Assembly (NCBI GenBank): GCA_020723345.1
Contig: DYJA01000025.1
Span: 16,484 to 76,393 of the forward strand
From: Candidatus Aquidulcis sp.
GTDB lineage: Bacteria > Chloroflexota > Anaerolineae > UBA4142
Direction: 5' to 3'
Length of the DNA: 59,910 nucleotides
Numbering within the stretch: position 1 is the first letter of the stretch; every line of letters begins with the position of its first letter. Both the position numbers and the translations under genes were made by a program. Shown one piece after another: positions 40,599-50,004 of the stretch. The notes beneath the pieces are model-generated. The model was given only the letters and a program-made list of their open reading frames with translations. It was not told where the DNA came from and made no database searches.

Positions 40599-42578
40599 AT
40601 GAATCGAAAAATACTTTTGGCAATTGTCGCCGCGCTGACGATCTGTTTGTGTTGCGTGCTCGTCGGTACCGGCGGAGTAGTTTTGTTTGGCACGGACGCG
40701 CTTCATTCCGCCGTTTCGCCGCGCGCGACATCGTCGCCGACGCCGAGCAACCTTGGAACTCCATACCCAGCCAACGCGACGCTGGATGCGTTGTTCCGCA
40801 CGCAAATTCCCGCGCGCGATCTGTACCAAATCGTGCCGCGCCTCCGCAAAAATCTCGCGTTACTCACGCCCGTACCGACGCCCGCGCCGCGCGCGTGGAA
40901 AATGGGCGACCGCGACAAATTTTTCGTGATCCAGAATGCCGGAACCGGCGAATATCGCACGGCAAGTGCGACGTTGCAGGCGCTCACGCCGCACGCGCTC
41001 TTTTGGGTCGAAGACGGAATGAAATTCGATGCCGCCGCGCTGAGAAAATCGGCGGATTCTTTTGAAAACAAGGTGTATCCGACCAACGTGAAATATTTTG
41101 GCGATCCCGGTGTCGGCTTGGATGGCGATGTGCGGATTCACATCTTGAACACGCGCTTTGAAGACGCCGCCGGATATTTCAGCAGCGTCGATACGCATCC
41201 GCGCGCGTTCGCGCCGTACAGCAATCAGCGTCACATCATCTACATGAACATTGACGCGCTTGTCTTGAACGACGACGAGTACAACGGCGATCTTGCTCAT
41301 GAGTTTCAACACTTGATTCATAACCATCGCGCGTCGTACGCGACCGGTTGGATTGACGAGGGGATGGCGGATCTTGCGATCAAGCTCAACGGTTTCCCGG
41401 TGCTGGGGGTCAACGACGTTTTTGCGCGTCGTCCCGATACGCAATTGAATACCTGGGCGAGTTCGCCGAACGAATCGGCGGCGCATTACGCGGCGTCGTA
41501 TCTCTTCTTCAACTACGTGGCGCAGCGTTTCGGCGCGGATATGGTTCGCGAGATCATCCACGCGCCGCGCGAAGGCATTCTTGGCGTGCAAACTATCCTC
41601 GATCAGCGCGCGATCGGTTTGCGCTTCGACGATTTGTTCGCGGATTGGGCGGTCACAAATATCCTGAATGATCCCTCTATCGAAAATGGGCGGTATGCGT
41701 ACGCGAACGAAGGTAGATTCCGCGTGACGCGCGTGGAAAATGTTGCCCAGTATCCGATCACGCGCACCGCGCAACTGCGCGAGTACTCTGCCAGTTATTT
41801 CGCGCTGACGCCCAACCAGAACGACGTGACGATCTATTTCACCGGCACGACGACGACGAAACTGATCGCGGCGGACGCGCACGGCGGCAAATGGATGTGG
41901 TATTCGAACCGCGCGGACATGGCGAATACGACGTTGACGCGTCAATTCGATTTGACGCGCGCGAGCAAAGCGACGCTGCAATTCTGGACGTGGCACGACA
42001 TCGAAGCGAATTACGATTATGCGTACGTCGAGGCGTCGACGGACGGCGGCAAGACTTGGGACATTTTGACAGGCAAGTCTACGACGACGAGCAATCCGAA
42101 CGGCGCGAGTTACGGTCACGCGTTTACCGGTCGCTCCGGCGCGCCGGACGAAAGATCCAAAGACCCGGCGCGCTGGATTCAGGAGCAAATGGATTTGTCG
42201 CCGTACGCGGGTAAAACGATTCTATTGCGCTTTGAGTACATCACCGACGACGCGTACAACGCGCCAAGTTGGGCGATTGACGACATCGCGATTCCTGAGA
42301 TCGGTTATCGCGACGATGTTGAGAGCGGCGATAGTGGTTGGCAAGCCGCGGGCTTTATTCGCACCGACAACATCCTGCCGCAAAAGTACATCGTTCAAGT
42401 GATTGAAAGCGGCGGGACGACGCGCATTGTCCGCGTTCCGCTCGACGCGCAAAATCGCGGCAATCATACGATCACCGGTTTCGGCAAAAACGTTTCCAAA
42501 GCGACGCTCGTCGTTACCGCGCACGCGCCCACGACGACCGAGCCAACAGAATTTCAAATCGGCGTCGCGCCGAAATAA
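40599..42578 (+). CDS. Secreted zinc metalloprotease, immune-inhibitor-A-like
   Basis: A 659-residue protein. An N-terminal membrane or signal segment (about 6-30) is followed by a Ser/Pro/Thr region. The catalytic domain has HEFQHLIH at 234-241 and a third ligand Glu near 254 (DEGMADLA), a gluzincin-type plan. From about residue 440 the chain turns into beta-sandwich domains (TWHDIEANYDYAYVEASTDGGKTWDIL... and DDIAIPEIGYRDDVES...) like those of immune inhibitor A proteases (M6). It probably digests proteins outside the cell. AAAGGA precedes the ATG. Confidence 0.88.
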   Translation: MNRKILLAIVAALTICLCCVLVGTGGVVLFGTDALHSAVSPRATSSPTPSNLGTPYPANATLDALFRTQIPARDLYQIVPRLRKNLALLTPVPTPAPRAWKMGDRDKFFVIQNAGTGEYRTASATLQALTPHALFWVEDGMKFDAAALRKSADSFENKVYPTNVKYFGDPGVGLDGDVRIHILNTRFEDAAGYFSSVDTHPRAFAPYSNQRHIIYMNIDALVLNDDEYNGDLAHEFQHLIHNHRASYATGWIDEGMADLAIKLNGFPVLGVNDVFARRPDTQLNTWASSPNESAAHYAASYLFFNYVAQRFGADMVREIIHAPREGILGVQTILDQRAIGLRFDDLFADWAVTNILNDPSIENGRYAYANEGRFRVTRVENVAQYPITRTAQLREYSASYFALTPNQNDVTIYFTGTTTTKLIAADAHGGKWMWYSNRADMANTTLTRQFDLTRASKATLQFWTWHDIEANYDYAYVEASTDGGKTWDILTGKSTTTSNPNGASYGHAFTGRSGAPDERSKDPARWIQEQMDLSPYAGKTILLRFEYITDDAYNAPSWAIDDIAIPEIGYRDDVESGDSGWQAAGFIRTDNILPQKYIVQVIESGGTTRIVRVPLDAQNRGNHTITGFGKNVSKATLVVTAHAPTTTEPTEFQIGVAPK

Positions 42579-42611
42579 AGTTCCTCCGCGACCCAGGAAC
42601 TTGGGGGAGAA

Positions 42612-43316
42612 ATGCTTTTCTTCGTTCTCGGCACGTTGTCGCTGCTCGCGTTTCTCGCGTGGGGGACGTGGCGCACCGCGCAAGTCTTGCGCCGCGTCAC
42701 GCCCGATTTTAATTTGCTTTTGCTCCCGGTCGAGAACTTGGCGCGGTTGGGTATCCTCGTCTTTTGTTTTTTTCTGGCATGGCTCAGCGGACAATCGTTC
42801 GCACAATTTGGTTGGCAATCGCTCGATCTGTCGCGTGATCTGCTCGCGGGATTTTTCGTCGGCGTTGCCGTTGCCTTGGGCATGCCGCCGCTGACGCATT
42901 GGGCGATTGCGCGTTTCGGCGCGGTGATTTATTCGCCGATCGTCGTCAAAAGCATTTTGCCGCGCAATTGCCGCGAATGTTTGCTCGTTCCGCTCGCGCT
43001 CGCCCCGGCAGTTTTCCTCGAAGAGTTACTGTTTCGTTCGTTATTGCTCGGCGGCTTTGGTTCGTTCGCGCCGCCGATTTTGCTCGCGCTCGTTTGGTCA
43101 ATCGTGTTCGGCGCGATGCACTTGCCGCAAGGCGCGCTCGGCATCGTCATCGCCGCCGCGCTCGGCTTGCTTTTGTCGGGGCTGTTTCTCGCGACGCAGA
43201 GTTTGGTCGCGCCGACGCTCGCGCACTACCTCATCAATTTATTGCAATTGGTCTGGGCGTCGCGCGATAAATCTTTTCTGGAGCAGTGGGGTGCAGACAC
43301 AGGCAGTCATCTTTGA
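42612..43316 (+). CDS. CPBP-family intramembrane protease
   Basis: A 234-residue membrane protein with about seven segments. FLEELLFRSLLLGG carries the EExxxR motif, followed by FGAMHLPQG and PTLAHYLINLLQL, each with a conserved His, the metal site of CPBP (Abi) proteases. Roles include self-immunity and processing of membrane proteins. GGGGAG precedes the ATG. Its end overlaps the HAD gene by 26 nt. Confidence 0.9.
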   Translation: MLFFVLGTLSLLAFLAWGTWRTAQVLRRVTPDFNLLLLPVENLARLGILVFCFFLAWLSGQSFAQFGWQSLDLSRDLLAGFFVGVAVALGMPPLTHWAIARFGAVIYSPIVVKSILPRNCRECLLVPLALAPAVFLEELLFRSLLLGGFGSFAPPILLALVWSIVFGAMHLPQGALGIVIAAALGLLLSGLFLATQSLVAPTLAHYLINLLQLVWASRDKSFLEQWGADTGSHL

Positions 43317-43944
43317 TCTCGACGGATTGTTGGTCGACACCGAGCCGTTGCATCGGCGCGTGTTCAACGCGACGCTTGCGCGGCACGGCGTCGCGTACGA
43401 AATTCAAGACGAGGAATTTGGACGCGAGTTTGTTGGTATTTCGCAGTGCGAGAATTCGGAATACCTCATCGCGCGTTTCGGTATCCGCGCGTCGGCGGAT
43501 GAATTGTCGCGCGAGCATCGCGCCGAGTACGAGCGCATCATCGCCGATCCGAAAAATCTGATGCTGATGCCCGGCGCGTCGATCCTGTTCGACGAATTGC
43601 AGCGACGCGGCGCGCCCATGGCAATCGCGTCCGGCTCGCCGCGCGGTCAGGTGGAGGCGATTCTGCGCGGACTGAGCATCACCGCGCTGTTCCGCGCGAT
43701 TGTGACCGGATCGGATGTGGCGAATTTGAAACCCGCGCCGGACGCGTACTGGCGCGCGTGCGCCGAATTGCGGGTCGACGCGGCGCGCTGCCTCGCACTC
43801 GAAGACAGCGCGGCAGGCGCGGCGGCGGCAAAGGCGGCGGGACTGCGCGTCATCGTCGTGCCGAATCGTTACACAAGACACCAAGACCTGGCGTTGGCGG
43901 ACGCGCGCGTGAATGATCTTGCGCAGGTGAAAGAATTTTTGTAG
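43291..43944 (+). CDS. HAD-family phosphatase, beta-phosphoglucomutase-like
   Basis: A 217-residue HAD with motif I FDLDGLLVDTEPLH, motif II in AIASGSPRGQ and motif IV in LEDSAAGAAAAKAAG. The helical cap inserted after motif I (about 20-80) is of the beta-PGM type. It removes or moves phosphate on a small sugar phosphate. The GTG at 43291 is supported by GGAG 7 nt upstream and by overlap with the CPBP gene. The MFS gene begins directly at the stop. Confidence 0.88.
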   Translation: MQTQAVIFDLDGLLVDTEPLHRRVFNATLARHGVAYEIQDEEFGREFVGISQCENSEYLIARFGIRASADELSREHRAEYERIIADPKNLMLMPGASILFDELQRRGAPMAIASGSPRGQVEAILRGLSITALFRAIVTGSDVANLKPAPDAYWRACAELRVDAARCLALEDSAAGAAAAKAAGLRVIVVPNRYTRHQDLALADARVNDLAQVKEFL

Positions 43945-45201
43945 ATGGATCGCTACCTCCAAACTCACCTGCGCCACAATTTCATCGTCAACGTTTGCGA
44001 CGGCGGATTCTGGGGATTCGCGATTGGGTTCGCGTCGTTCGTCACCGTGATTCCGCTTTTTGTCAGCCATTTCACCGATTCCGCGCTTTTGATCGGACTG
44101 ATTCCGGCGATTCACGCGGCGGGCTGGCAATTGCCGCAACTGCTGCTCGCCGATCGCGTCGCGCGCGCAGAACGCTACAGACCGATGGTCTTGTGGTTGA
44201 CCTTGCTCGAACGCGTTCCGTTTGTTGGCTTTGCGTTGATCGCGTTGGGTGCGATGATGATCACGCGCGAGGTCGCGCTCGCGTTGACATTCGGCTTGCT
44301 GATCATCCAGGGATTGGGTTCGGGCTTGACGGCGACGCCGTGGCAAAGCATGATCGCCAAAGTCATTCCACCCGAACAGCGCGGTACGTTCTTCGGCACG
44401 CAAGCCGCGGCGGCGAACTTGCTCGCGAGCGTGAGCGCGGTCATCGCGGGAATTATCCTCGCAGAATTTGATCTGCCGATCAATTTCGCGCTCGTGTTCG
44501 CGCTCGCGTCTGCCATAATGATCGTTTCGTTTGGCTTTCTCGCGTGGACGCGCGAATCGCCCGCGCCGCCTCTGCCGACGGAACGGACGCGGCGCGATTT
44601 TCGCGGCGGGCTCGTCGCGATCTTGCGACGCGACGTCAACTTTCGCTGGTTTCTCGTCGTGCGCGCGCTGTTTCATCTCGCGACGATGGCGTTCGCGTTT
44701 TACACGATTTACGCGGTGCGCTATCACGCTGTCAGCGTCGTCATCGCGGGCATTCTGACGAGCGTGTACATGGGCAGTCAGATCGTCGCGAGTCCGGTGA
44801 TGGGCTGGATCGGCGATCATTGGGGACATCGCGTCGTGCTGCAATTCGGCGCGCTCGCGGCAGTTGGGAGTGCCGCGCTGGCGGTCTGGGCGCAGAGCGC
44901 GGAATGGTTCTACATCGTTTTCACGCTCGCGGGTATTTCCAACGTCGCCGCGTGGACGATCACGATGACGATGACGATTGATTTTGCGCGCGATCCGGCG
45001 GAACGTCCGGCGTACGTCGGCTTGGCGAACACGCTCGTCGCGCCATTCGCGATTCTCGCGCCGTTGGTGGGCGGCTGGCTCGCCGATGCGACCGGTTACG
45101 CGAGCGCATTCATCGCGTCGGCGATTGGTGGAGTTCTAGCGTGGCTGGTCTTGCGCGCGCTCGTACGCGATCCGCGCGCAATCAAAGCGGGAACAACTTG
45201 A
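43945..45201 (+). CDS. MFS transporter, copy 1
   Basis: A 418-residue protein with about twelve membrane segments. GGFWGFAIGFASFVTVIPLFVSHFTDS begins it, and VIPPEQRGTFFGTQAAAANL is a conserved cytoplasmic loop. The substrate is not clear; the sequence is nearer to sugar or drug exporters than to nutrient importers. Starts at the base after the HAD stop, so coupled. A second, related MFS gene follows. Confidence 0.88.
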   Translation: MDRYLQTHLRHNFIVNVCDGGFWGFAIGFASFVTVIPLFVSHFTDSALLIGLIPAIHAAGWQLPQLLLADRVARAERYRPMVLWLTLLERVPFVGFALIALGAMMITREVALALTFGLLIIQGLGSGLTATPWQSMIAKVIPPEQRGTFFGTQAAAANLLASVSAVIAGIILAEFDLPINFALVFALASAIMIVSFGFLAWTRESPAPPLPTERTRRDFRGGLVAILRRDVNFRWFLVVRALFHLATMAFAFYTIYAVRYHAVSVVIAGILTSVYMGSQIVASPVMGWIGDHWGHRVVLQFGALAAVGSAALAVWAQSAEWFYIVFTLAGISNVAAWTITMTMTIDFARDPAERPAYVGLANTLVAPFAILAPLVGGWLADATGYASAFIASAIGGVLAWLVLRALVRDPRAIKAGTT

Positions 45202-45254
45202 TTTTGAAGAGTTCTCCATGAACCTGCGTTTATCAACGTTCGGACGAAAACTAT

Positions 45255-45325
45255 TGGACACAGACGCGCACAGATAAACGCAAATTTGTTTTGATCAGTG
45301 TTCACCAGCGTTCGTCAGTGTCCTA
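45255..45325. repeat. Tandem-inverted array, ACACAGAC/ACAGATAA type
   Basis: GGACACAGACGCGCACAGATAAACGCAAA faces TTGATCAGTGTTCACCAGCGTTCGTCAGTGTCC. Same 10-nt unit and outer GGACAC/GTGTCC ends as the array at 20802, but with many unit differences. Confidence 0.85.
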
Positions 45326-45369
45326 ATGCCGTTTGCCATACGCGATATGCAAGTACTGAGGTTGAATTT

Positions 45370-46620
45370 GTGAATCCGTTTGGTACGTCGGGTTTGCCAA
45401 AAGAGTTGACGCCGACGCAAAAGCAAAATTTTTTACGCGTGCAGATTGATGGAATCGCGATTGGTCTGGCAAGCGGCGCTGCGCCCTTCTTGCCGGTCTT
45501 TTTAGCGCGCCTGGGCGCGACGAATCTCCAAGTCGGTTTGTTGGCGGCGATGCCAGGATTCACCGGTTTGTTCCTGGCGATCCTCGCCGGACGATTTCTC
45601 CAAACCCGCCGCCAGGTCGTGCCGTGGTACAGCACGGGACGCTTGATGGTCGTCTCGTGCTACGCGCTCACCGGGCTGGTGCCGTTTGTCGTTCCCTTTG
45701 ATTACCAAGTGATCGCGATTTTGCTGATCTGGGCAATGGCGACTTTGCCGCAAACAATCGTCAACGTCGGCTTCTCGGTTGTGATGAGCGCGGTCGCAGG
45801 ACCGAAGCATCGGTACGAATTGATGAGCCGCCGTTGGTCGACGCTCGGTTTGACGACGGCGATCACGGTTGCCATCGTGGGACAGGTTCTTGATCGCATT
45901 GGTTTTCCGATCAACTATCAAACTGTTTTCCTCGGACTGTCGATGGGCGGCTTGATCAGTTTTTATTTTTCGAGTCACATCGAATTACCGGACGCGGAGC
46001 CGCCCGCGCAACTGGCGGGACAATCGTTGCCGCAGCAGATCAAATCGTATGCCGCGCTCGTGCGCGGCGAACGCGCGTTCGTCTCGTTCATGATCCGGCG
46101 GCTCGTCTACATGTCCGGAACATCGCTCGCCACGCCGATTTTCCCCTTGTACTTTGTGCGCCAAGTTCAAACGAGCGACGCGTGGATCGGCATCATCGCC
46201 ACTGTGCAGACCGGGGTCGTGCTGCTGGGTTATTACTTTTGGACGCGCCAATCGAAGGATCGCGGCTCGCGTTTTGTTTTGCTGGCGACAACGCTGGGTA
46301 TGTCGCTTTATCCGATCTTTGTCGCGTCCACGCTCCAGGTCGAATGGATTGTGTTGTACGCGGGACTCGCGGGAATTTTTCAGGCGGGACTCGATCTGGT
46401 TTTCTTCGACGAGTTGATGAAAACGTTCCCGGCGAAGTACAGCGCGACCTTCGTTTCGATCGCGCAAAGTTTGCAGCACTTTTCGACCGTGGCTGCGCCA
46501 ATTGTGGGGACGATGCTCGCCGATCAGATCGGACTCGGCGGCGCGCTGATCGTCAGTGGTGTGTTGCGGTTGGCGGGATTTGCGATGTTTGCGCTTGGAA
46601 AACCAGCGATTAGAGATTAA
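45370..46620 (+). CDS. MFS transporter, copy 2
   Basis: A 416-residue transporter with about twelve segments. LRVQIDGIAIGLASGAAPFLPVFLARLGATNLQVGLLAAMPGFTGL is the start of the fold; VMSAVAGPKHRYELMSRRW and FPAKYSATFVSIAQSLQHFS are loops. It shares its plan with the MFS just upstream. The GTG at 45370 with GAGG upstream is preferred; farther upstream starts lie in repeat sequence. Substrate unknown. Confidence 0.85.
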   Translation: MNPFGTSGLPKELTPTQKQNFLRVQIDGIAIGLASGAAPFLPVFLARLGATNLQVGLLAAMPGFTGLFLAILAGRFLQTRRQVVPWYSTGRLMVVSCYALTGLVPFVVPFDYQVIAILLIWAMATLPQTIVNVGFSVVMSAVAGPKHRYELMSRRWSTLGLTTAITVAIVGQVLDRIGFPINYQTVFLGLSMGGLISFYFSSHIELPDAEPPAQLAGQSLPQQIKSYAALVRGERAFVSFMIRRLVYMSGTSLATPIFPLYFVRQVQTSDAWIGIIATVQTGVVLLGYYFWTRQSKDRGSRFVLLATTLGMSLYPIFVASTLQVEWIVLYAGLAGIFQAGLDLVFFDELMKTFPAKYSATFVSIAQSLQHFSTVAAPIVGTMLADQIGLGGALIVSGVLRLAGFAMFALGKPAIRD

Positions 46621-46722
46621 ATGACGCCGCAGATTCAGCTGTGACGTGCTGTAATGCAGATGCCCCCAGGGAAACGATTGCCATTCTTCCCACTTGTCCA
46701 AAAAAGCGTCGAATTCTCCTGT

Positions 46723-46797
46723 GTAGGGGCGAAGCATTTTTCGCGTCCTGAGCGGAGCGTAGCGAAGTCGAAGGACAGAAAAATGCTTCGCCCCTAC
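46723..46797. repeat. Hairpin with CTTCGACT-family core, overlapping a stop codon
   Basis: The 19-nt arms (GTAGGGGCGAAGCATTTTT and its complement) enclose CCTGAGCGGAGCGTAGCGAAG, a CTTCGACT-family copy. The right arm contains the stop codon of the leftward reductase gene. Confidence 0.85.
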
Positions 46798-48083
46798 TTC
46801 GCCGCGAGCATAAACGCGCGGACGAATCTTTCATCGGCGCGTTTGTGCGGCGGAAACTTTTCGCGCAGACGATAGTTGCGTTCCATCTTGCCGCCGCGCG
46901 TTTTGCGCCACTCGTCGGCGTAACGGCTGAGAAAAGTTGCCGACACATCGCGCGCGGCAATCGCGTCACGCGCGACTTGCGCCGCGATGCGCCCGGCGAT
47001 CATCGCGTTGATGATGCCGCCGCCGGTCAACGGATCCACTTGCCGCGCCGTGTCGCCGATCAGCATGATACCGTCCCCGACGATGCGCGCGGGCGGCAGC
47101 GCGACCGGCACATTTCCCGCGACGAGCGTCACCGGATAGCCGCGCGCCAAATTCGGCTGCGATTCGACGAAACGCGTGAGCAATTCGATCGCGTTCGCGC
47201 GGCGCGGCAGATCGGCTTGCACGCCCAAGCCGACATTCGCTTTCCCTTCGCCTTTCGGAAAAATCCAGACATAGCCGCCGGGCGCGAACTCGTCGCTGAT
47301 CGTGTAGTACGTGCAAGTCGGATCGAGATCGATCCCTGCGAGAAAATATTGCGCGCACGCCATCGTATCGCTCAGCGGCAATTGCGTGTCCAGCCCCGCC
47401 CATCGCCCAACCTGCGCTTCGACGCCGTCCGCCGCGATGGCGATTTGCGTTTCGATTTCGATTTCGCCTGCGCCATCGCGAATTTTCACGCCGCGCACGC
47501 GTCCATTTTCCATCACGATGCCGGTCGCCGACGTTTTGACGCGCACCTCTGCGCCCGCGGTTGTCGCACGTTCCGCCAACACGCGATCAAAAACGCGGCG
47601 TTCGAGAATGTAGCCGCGCCCGCCGCCCGCGCGCAGCGTTTGCGCCGCGCCGTTCGCGCGCGTCGTGATTTCGAGTTGGTTGATCTCTGCCGCGATCCAT
47701 TTTTGATCCGGCTCGATGAATTGCGCGAGTTGCTCGTGTCCCACGCCTTCCGCGCAGCGCACCGGCGATCCGATCTCTTGTCGCTTTTCCAAGAGCAACA
47801 CCGACAGCCCGGCTTGCGCGGCGACCTGCGCGGCAGTCGAGCCACCCGGTCCCGCGCCGACGATCACGATATCGTACCGGCGCTTGATCGTTTCGCCGCG
47901 CGCGTCCGCGGGTCTGCCTTCGAGATGCAGCGCGCCGACCGGACACGCGAACACGCAGTTCTCGCAATCGGTACAATTTTCGTTGACGAGCAAACGCGTC
48001 TCGGCAAGCGTGAGCGCGTCGGCGGGACAAACGCTGACGCAACCGCCGCAATAACAACATCGAATCGGATCGACGATGACCAT
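46794..48083 (-). CDS. Ferredoxin-fused geranylgeranyl reductase family flavoprotein
   Basis: A 429-residue protein. Residues 1-65 are an eight-Cys ferredoxin with two [4Fe-4S] motifs (CCYCGGCVSVCPADA and CTDCENCVFACPVGA). The rest is an FAD enzyme of the geranylgeranyl reductase family: DIVIVGAGPGGSTAAQVAAQAGLSVLLLEKR, RCAEGVG, and GDTARQVDPLTGGGIINAMIAG near the end. These reduce isoprenoid double bonds in lipids or quinone tails; the fused ferredoxin supplies electrons directly. ATG at 48083 with AGGAGG upstream. The stop lies in a hairpin arm. Confidence 0.92.
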   Translation of the reverse strand: MVIVDPIRCCYCGGCVSVCPADALTLAETRLLVNENCTDCENCVFACPVGALHLEGRPADARGETIKRRYDIVIVGAGPGGSTAAQVAAQAGLSVLLLEKRQEIGSPVRCAEGVGHEQLAQFIEPDQKWIAAEINQLEITTRANGAAQTLRAGGGRGYILERRVFDRVLAERATTAGAEVRVKTSATGIVMENGRVRGVKIRDGAGEIEIETQIAIAADGVEAQVGRWAGLDTQLPLSDTMACAQYFLAGIDLDPTCTYYTISDEFAPGGYVWIFPKGEGKANVGLGVQADLPRRANAIELLTRFVESQPNLARGYPVTLVAGNVPVALPPARIVGDGIMLIGDTARQVDPLTGGGIINAMIAGRIAAQVARDAIAARDVSATFLSRYADEWRKTRGGKMERNYRLREKFPPHKRADERFVRAFMLAAK

Positions 48084-48115
48084 GCGTACCTCCTGATGAT
48101 GATTATATCGCATTT

Positions 48116-48144
48116 TTGCAAGTTTGGCGTAATCGTGGTAAAGT
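48116..48144 (+). promoter_or_regulatory. Candidate degV promoter
   Basis: TTGCAA (48116-48121), a 17-nt spacer and TAAAGT (48139-48144) lie about 30 nt before the DegV start. On the other strand a TATAAT occurs near 48102-48107 for the reductase gene. Confidence 0.5.
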
Positions 48145-48173
48145 GACAGTGACCTTTATTCTTGGAGGTTACA

Positions 48174-49049
48174 ATGTCCAACGTTGCGATTGTGACTGAC
48201 AGCGCCGCGAGTATTCCCGAAGCCATCGTCGAGCGATTGAACATTCATTGGGTGCCGTACTACATTCATCGCGGCGAAGAAGTGTTGCGCGATCTCGTGA
48301 CGATTCAGCGCGACGCGTTTTACAAATGGTTGCCGACCGCGCGCGAGTTACCCAAGACCGCCAGCCCCGGCCCCGGCGATTACGTGCAGATGTACGAAGG
48401 GCTGGCGCAGCAAGAAGGCGTCCGCGAAATCGTCAGCATCCACATGACGTCGAAGGGCAGCGGCGCGTACCAAGCCGCGCGCGTCGCCAAAGAAATGCTC
48501 GCCGAAAAAATGCCGCACCTGCGCGTCGAGGTGATCGACACGTTGAACGTTTCGATGTGCCAGGGCTGGATGGTGATCGAAGCCGCGCGCAGCGCGCTCG
48601 CCGGTAAATCGTTCGCCGACATTGTCAATCAGGTCAGGTCGATGATGCCGATTACGCGGATGATTCAGACGGCGGACACGCTCAAGTATTTATACATGGG
48701 CGGGCGCATTGGCAGAGCCAAACACCTGGTCGGATCGTTCTTGAACATCAAGCCGCTGATTGGAATGGACGATGGCGTGATCGTCCCGCTGGGGCAAGCG
48801 CGCAGTCGCGACAAAGCATACGAAGCGATGACGCAAATGATCGAAACCACGGTTGGCAAAATGGGCAAGATCAAGATCGCGTATGTGCACGCGGCGGCGC
48901 AAGAGGAAGCGGAGAAGATCAAGGGTTTGGTCGAACGACGTCTGACGTGTGTGGAATCGTTGATTGCGGAATTGTCTCCCGCGCTTGGTGTGCATACCGG
49001 GCCTGGGACGGCGGGAGTGTGCTATTATCCGGTGAAGGATGAAGGATGA
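48174..49049 (+). CDS. DegV-family fatty-acid-binding protein
   Basis: A 291-residue DegV/FakB-like protein. NVAIVTDSAASIPEAI starts it, and PKTASPGPGDYVQMYE and HMTSKGSGAYQAA hold the fatty acid carboxylate contacts of the family. KYLYMGGRIGRAKHLVGSFLNIKPLI is a strong DegV signature. Such proteins present fatty acids to the kinase FakA; no fakA is in the window. ATG at 48174 with GGAGG upstream. Confidence 0.92.
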   Translation: MSNVAIVTDSAASIPEAIVERLNIHWVPYYIHRGEEVLRDLVTIQRDAFYKWLPTARELPKTASPGPGDYVQMYEGLAQQEGVREIVSIHMTSKGSGAYQAARVAKEMLAEKMPHLRVEVIDTLNVSMCQGWMVIEAARSALAGKSFADIVNQVRSMMPITRMIQTADTLKYLYMGGRIGRAKHLVGSFLNIKPLIGMDDGVIVPLGQARSRDKAYEAMTQMIETTVGKMGKIKIAYVHAAAQEEAEKIKGLVERRLTCVESLIAELSPALGVHTGPGTAGVCYYPVKDEG

Positions 49050-49081
49050 AGGCGGAAGGATGTTCTTCCGCCTTCACTATT

Positions 49082-49999
49082 TCATGTCACGTGTGGAGTT
49101 TCGTTTAGCGCGATGATTTGGAAATTCAATCGATCGCCCGGCACGCTTTGCGCGACGCGCGCGATGTCTTCGCCGATGACCGTCGCGATGATCGGATAGC
49201 CGCCGGTCGTTTGATGATCCGCCATCAAGACGATGGGCTGCCCGTCCGGCGGCACCTGAATCGCGCCGAGCGGAACGCCGCAAGAGATCAGTTCCTGCGC
49301 GCGCTGACGCGCTAACATCGCGCCGCGCAACCGATACCCCATGCGATCCGCCGTTTCTGAAACGATGAAATCCTCGCGCGTCAACGCGGCGATTGCCTCC
49401 GGCGCAAACCAATCGTCGTGTGGACCCAGAATGACGCGAATGTTCGTAGTAGGCGATTCATCGCCGTCGATTGCGCTCAAGCGCATACTACGAACGTCCG
49501 CGCCGCGTCCCGCCGCCGCAACCAAATCGCCAATCGTTGACGCGCCGATTACGATCTGATCGCCTGCCGCATGCGCGCGTCCTTCCATTCCTCCAAACTT
49601 GCCGCGCAAAAAAGTGGACTTGCTTCCCAACACGCGCGGCGCGTCAATTCCCCCGTGAATCGCGAGATAAAGCCATCCGCCAGTGCGTTTCGGCGCGATC
49701 TCAATCGTCGAACCCGCGCGCGCAAAAACGCTCATCCACATCGGCATCGCGCGTCCATTGATCGCGAAACGCGCGTACGCGCCGGTCAGCCCGATGAGAT
49801 GCGGCGCATTCGTTTCCAGCGCGACCGGCGAATGAATTTCGAGCGCGGCTTCGTCCGGCGAGTTGCGAACGAGTTGATTCGCGACGCGCAGCGCGGGCAA
49901 ATCCATCGCGCCGGAGACCGGCACGCCGTATTGCTGATAGCCCCAGCGTCCGGCGTCTTGGATCGTAGTGAGAATTCCTGGGTCGAGTACTGTGAGCAT
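49082..49999 (-). CDS. pxpC: 5-oxoprolinase subunit C
   Basis: A 305-residue KipA/biotin-dependent carboxyltransferase-like protein. VLDPGILTTIQDAGRWGYQQYGVPVSGAMD is its signature; later GPHDDWFAPEA and SETADRMGYRLRG match. With PxpA and PxpB it opens 5-oxoproline to glutamate with ATP. About residues 170-185 (RSMRLSAIDGDESPTTN) come from an in-frame GTAGT palindromic element in what should be a loop before the VILGPHDDWF strand. Third gene of the leftward pxpABC operon. Confidence 0.93.
   Translation of the reverse strand: MLTVLDPGILTTIQDAGRWGYQQYGVPVSGAMDLPALRVANQLVRNSPDEAALEIHSPVALETNAPHLIGLTGAYARFAINGRAMPMWMSVFARAGSTIEIAPKRTGGWLYLAIHGGIDAPRVLGSKSTFLRGKFGGMEGRAHAAGDQIVIGASTIGDLVAAAGRGADVRSMRLSAIDGDESPTTNIRVILGPHDDWFAPEAIAALTREDFIVSETADRMGYRLRGAMLARQRAQELISCGVPLGAIQVPPDGQPIVLMADHQTTGGYPIIATVIGEDIARVAQSVPGDRLNFQIIALNETPHVT
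49442..49495. repeat. GTAGT...ACTAC element in frame inside pxpC
   Basis: Outer arms GTTCGTAGTA and TACTACGAAC with two inner stems (GGCGATTCATCGCC and TGCGCTCAAGCGCA). It lies wholly within the pxpC frame. Confidence 0.85.
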
Positions 50000-50004
50000 G
50001 GTAT

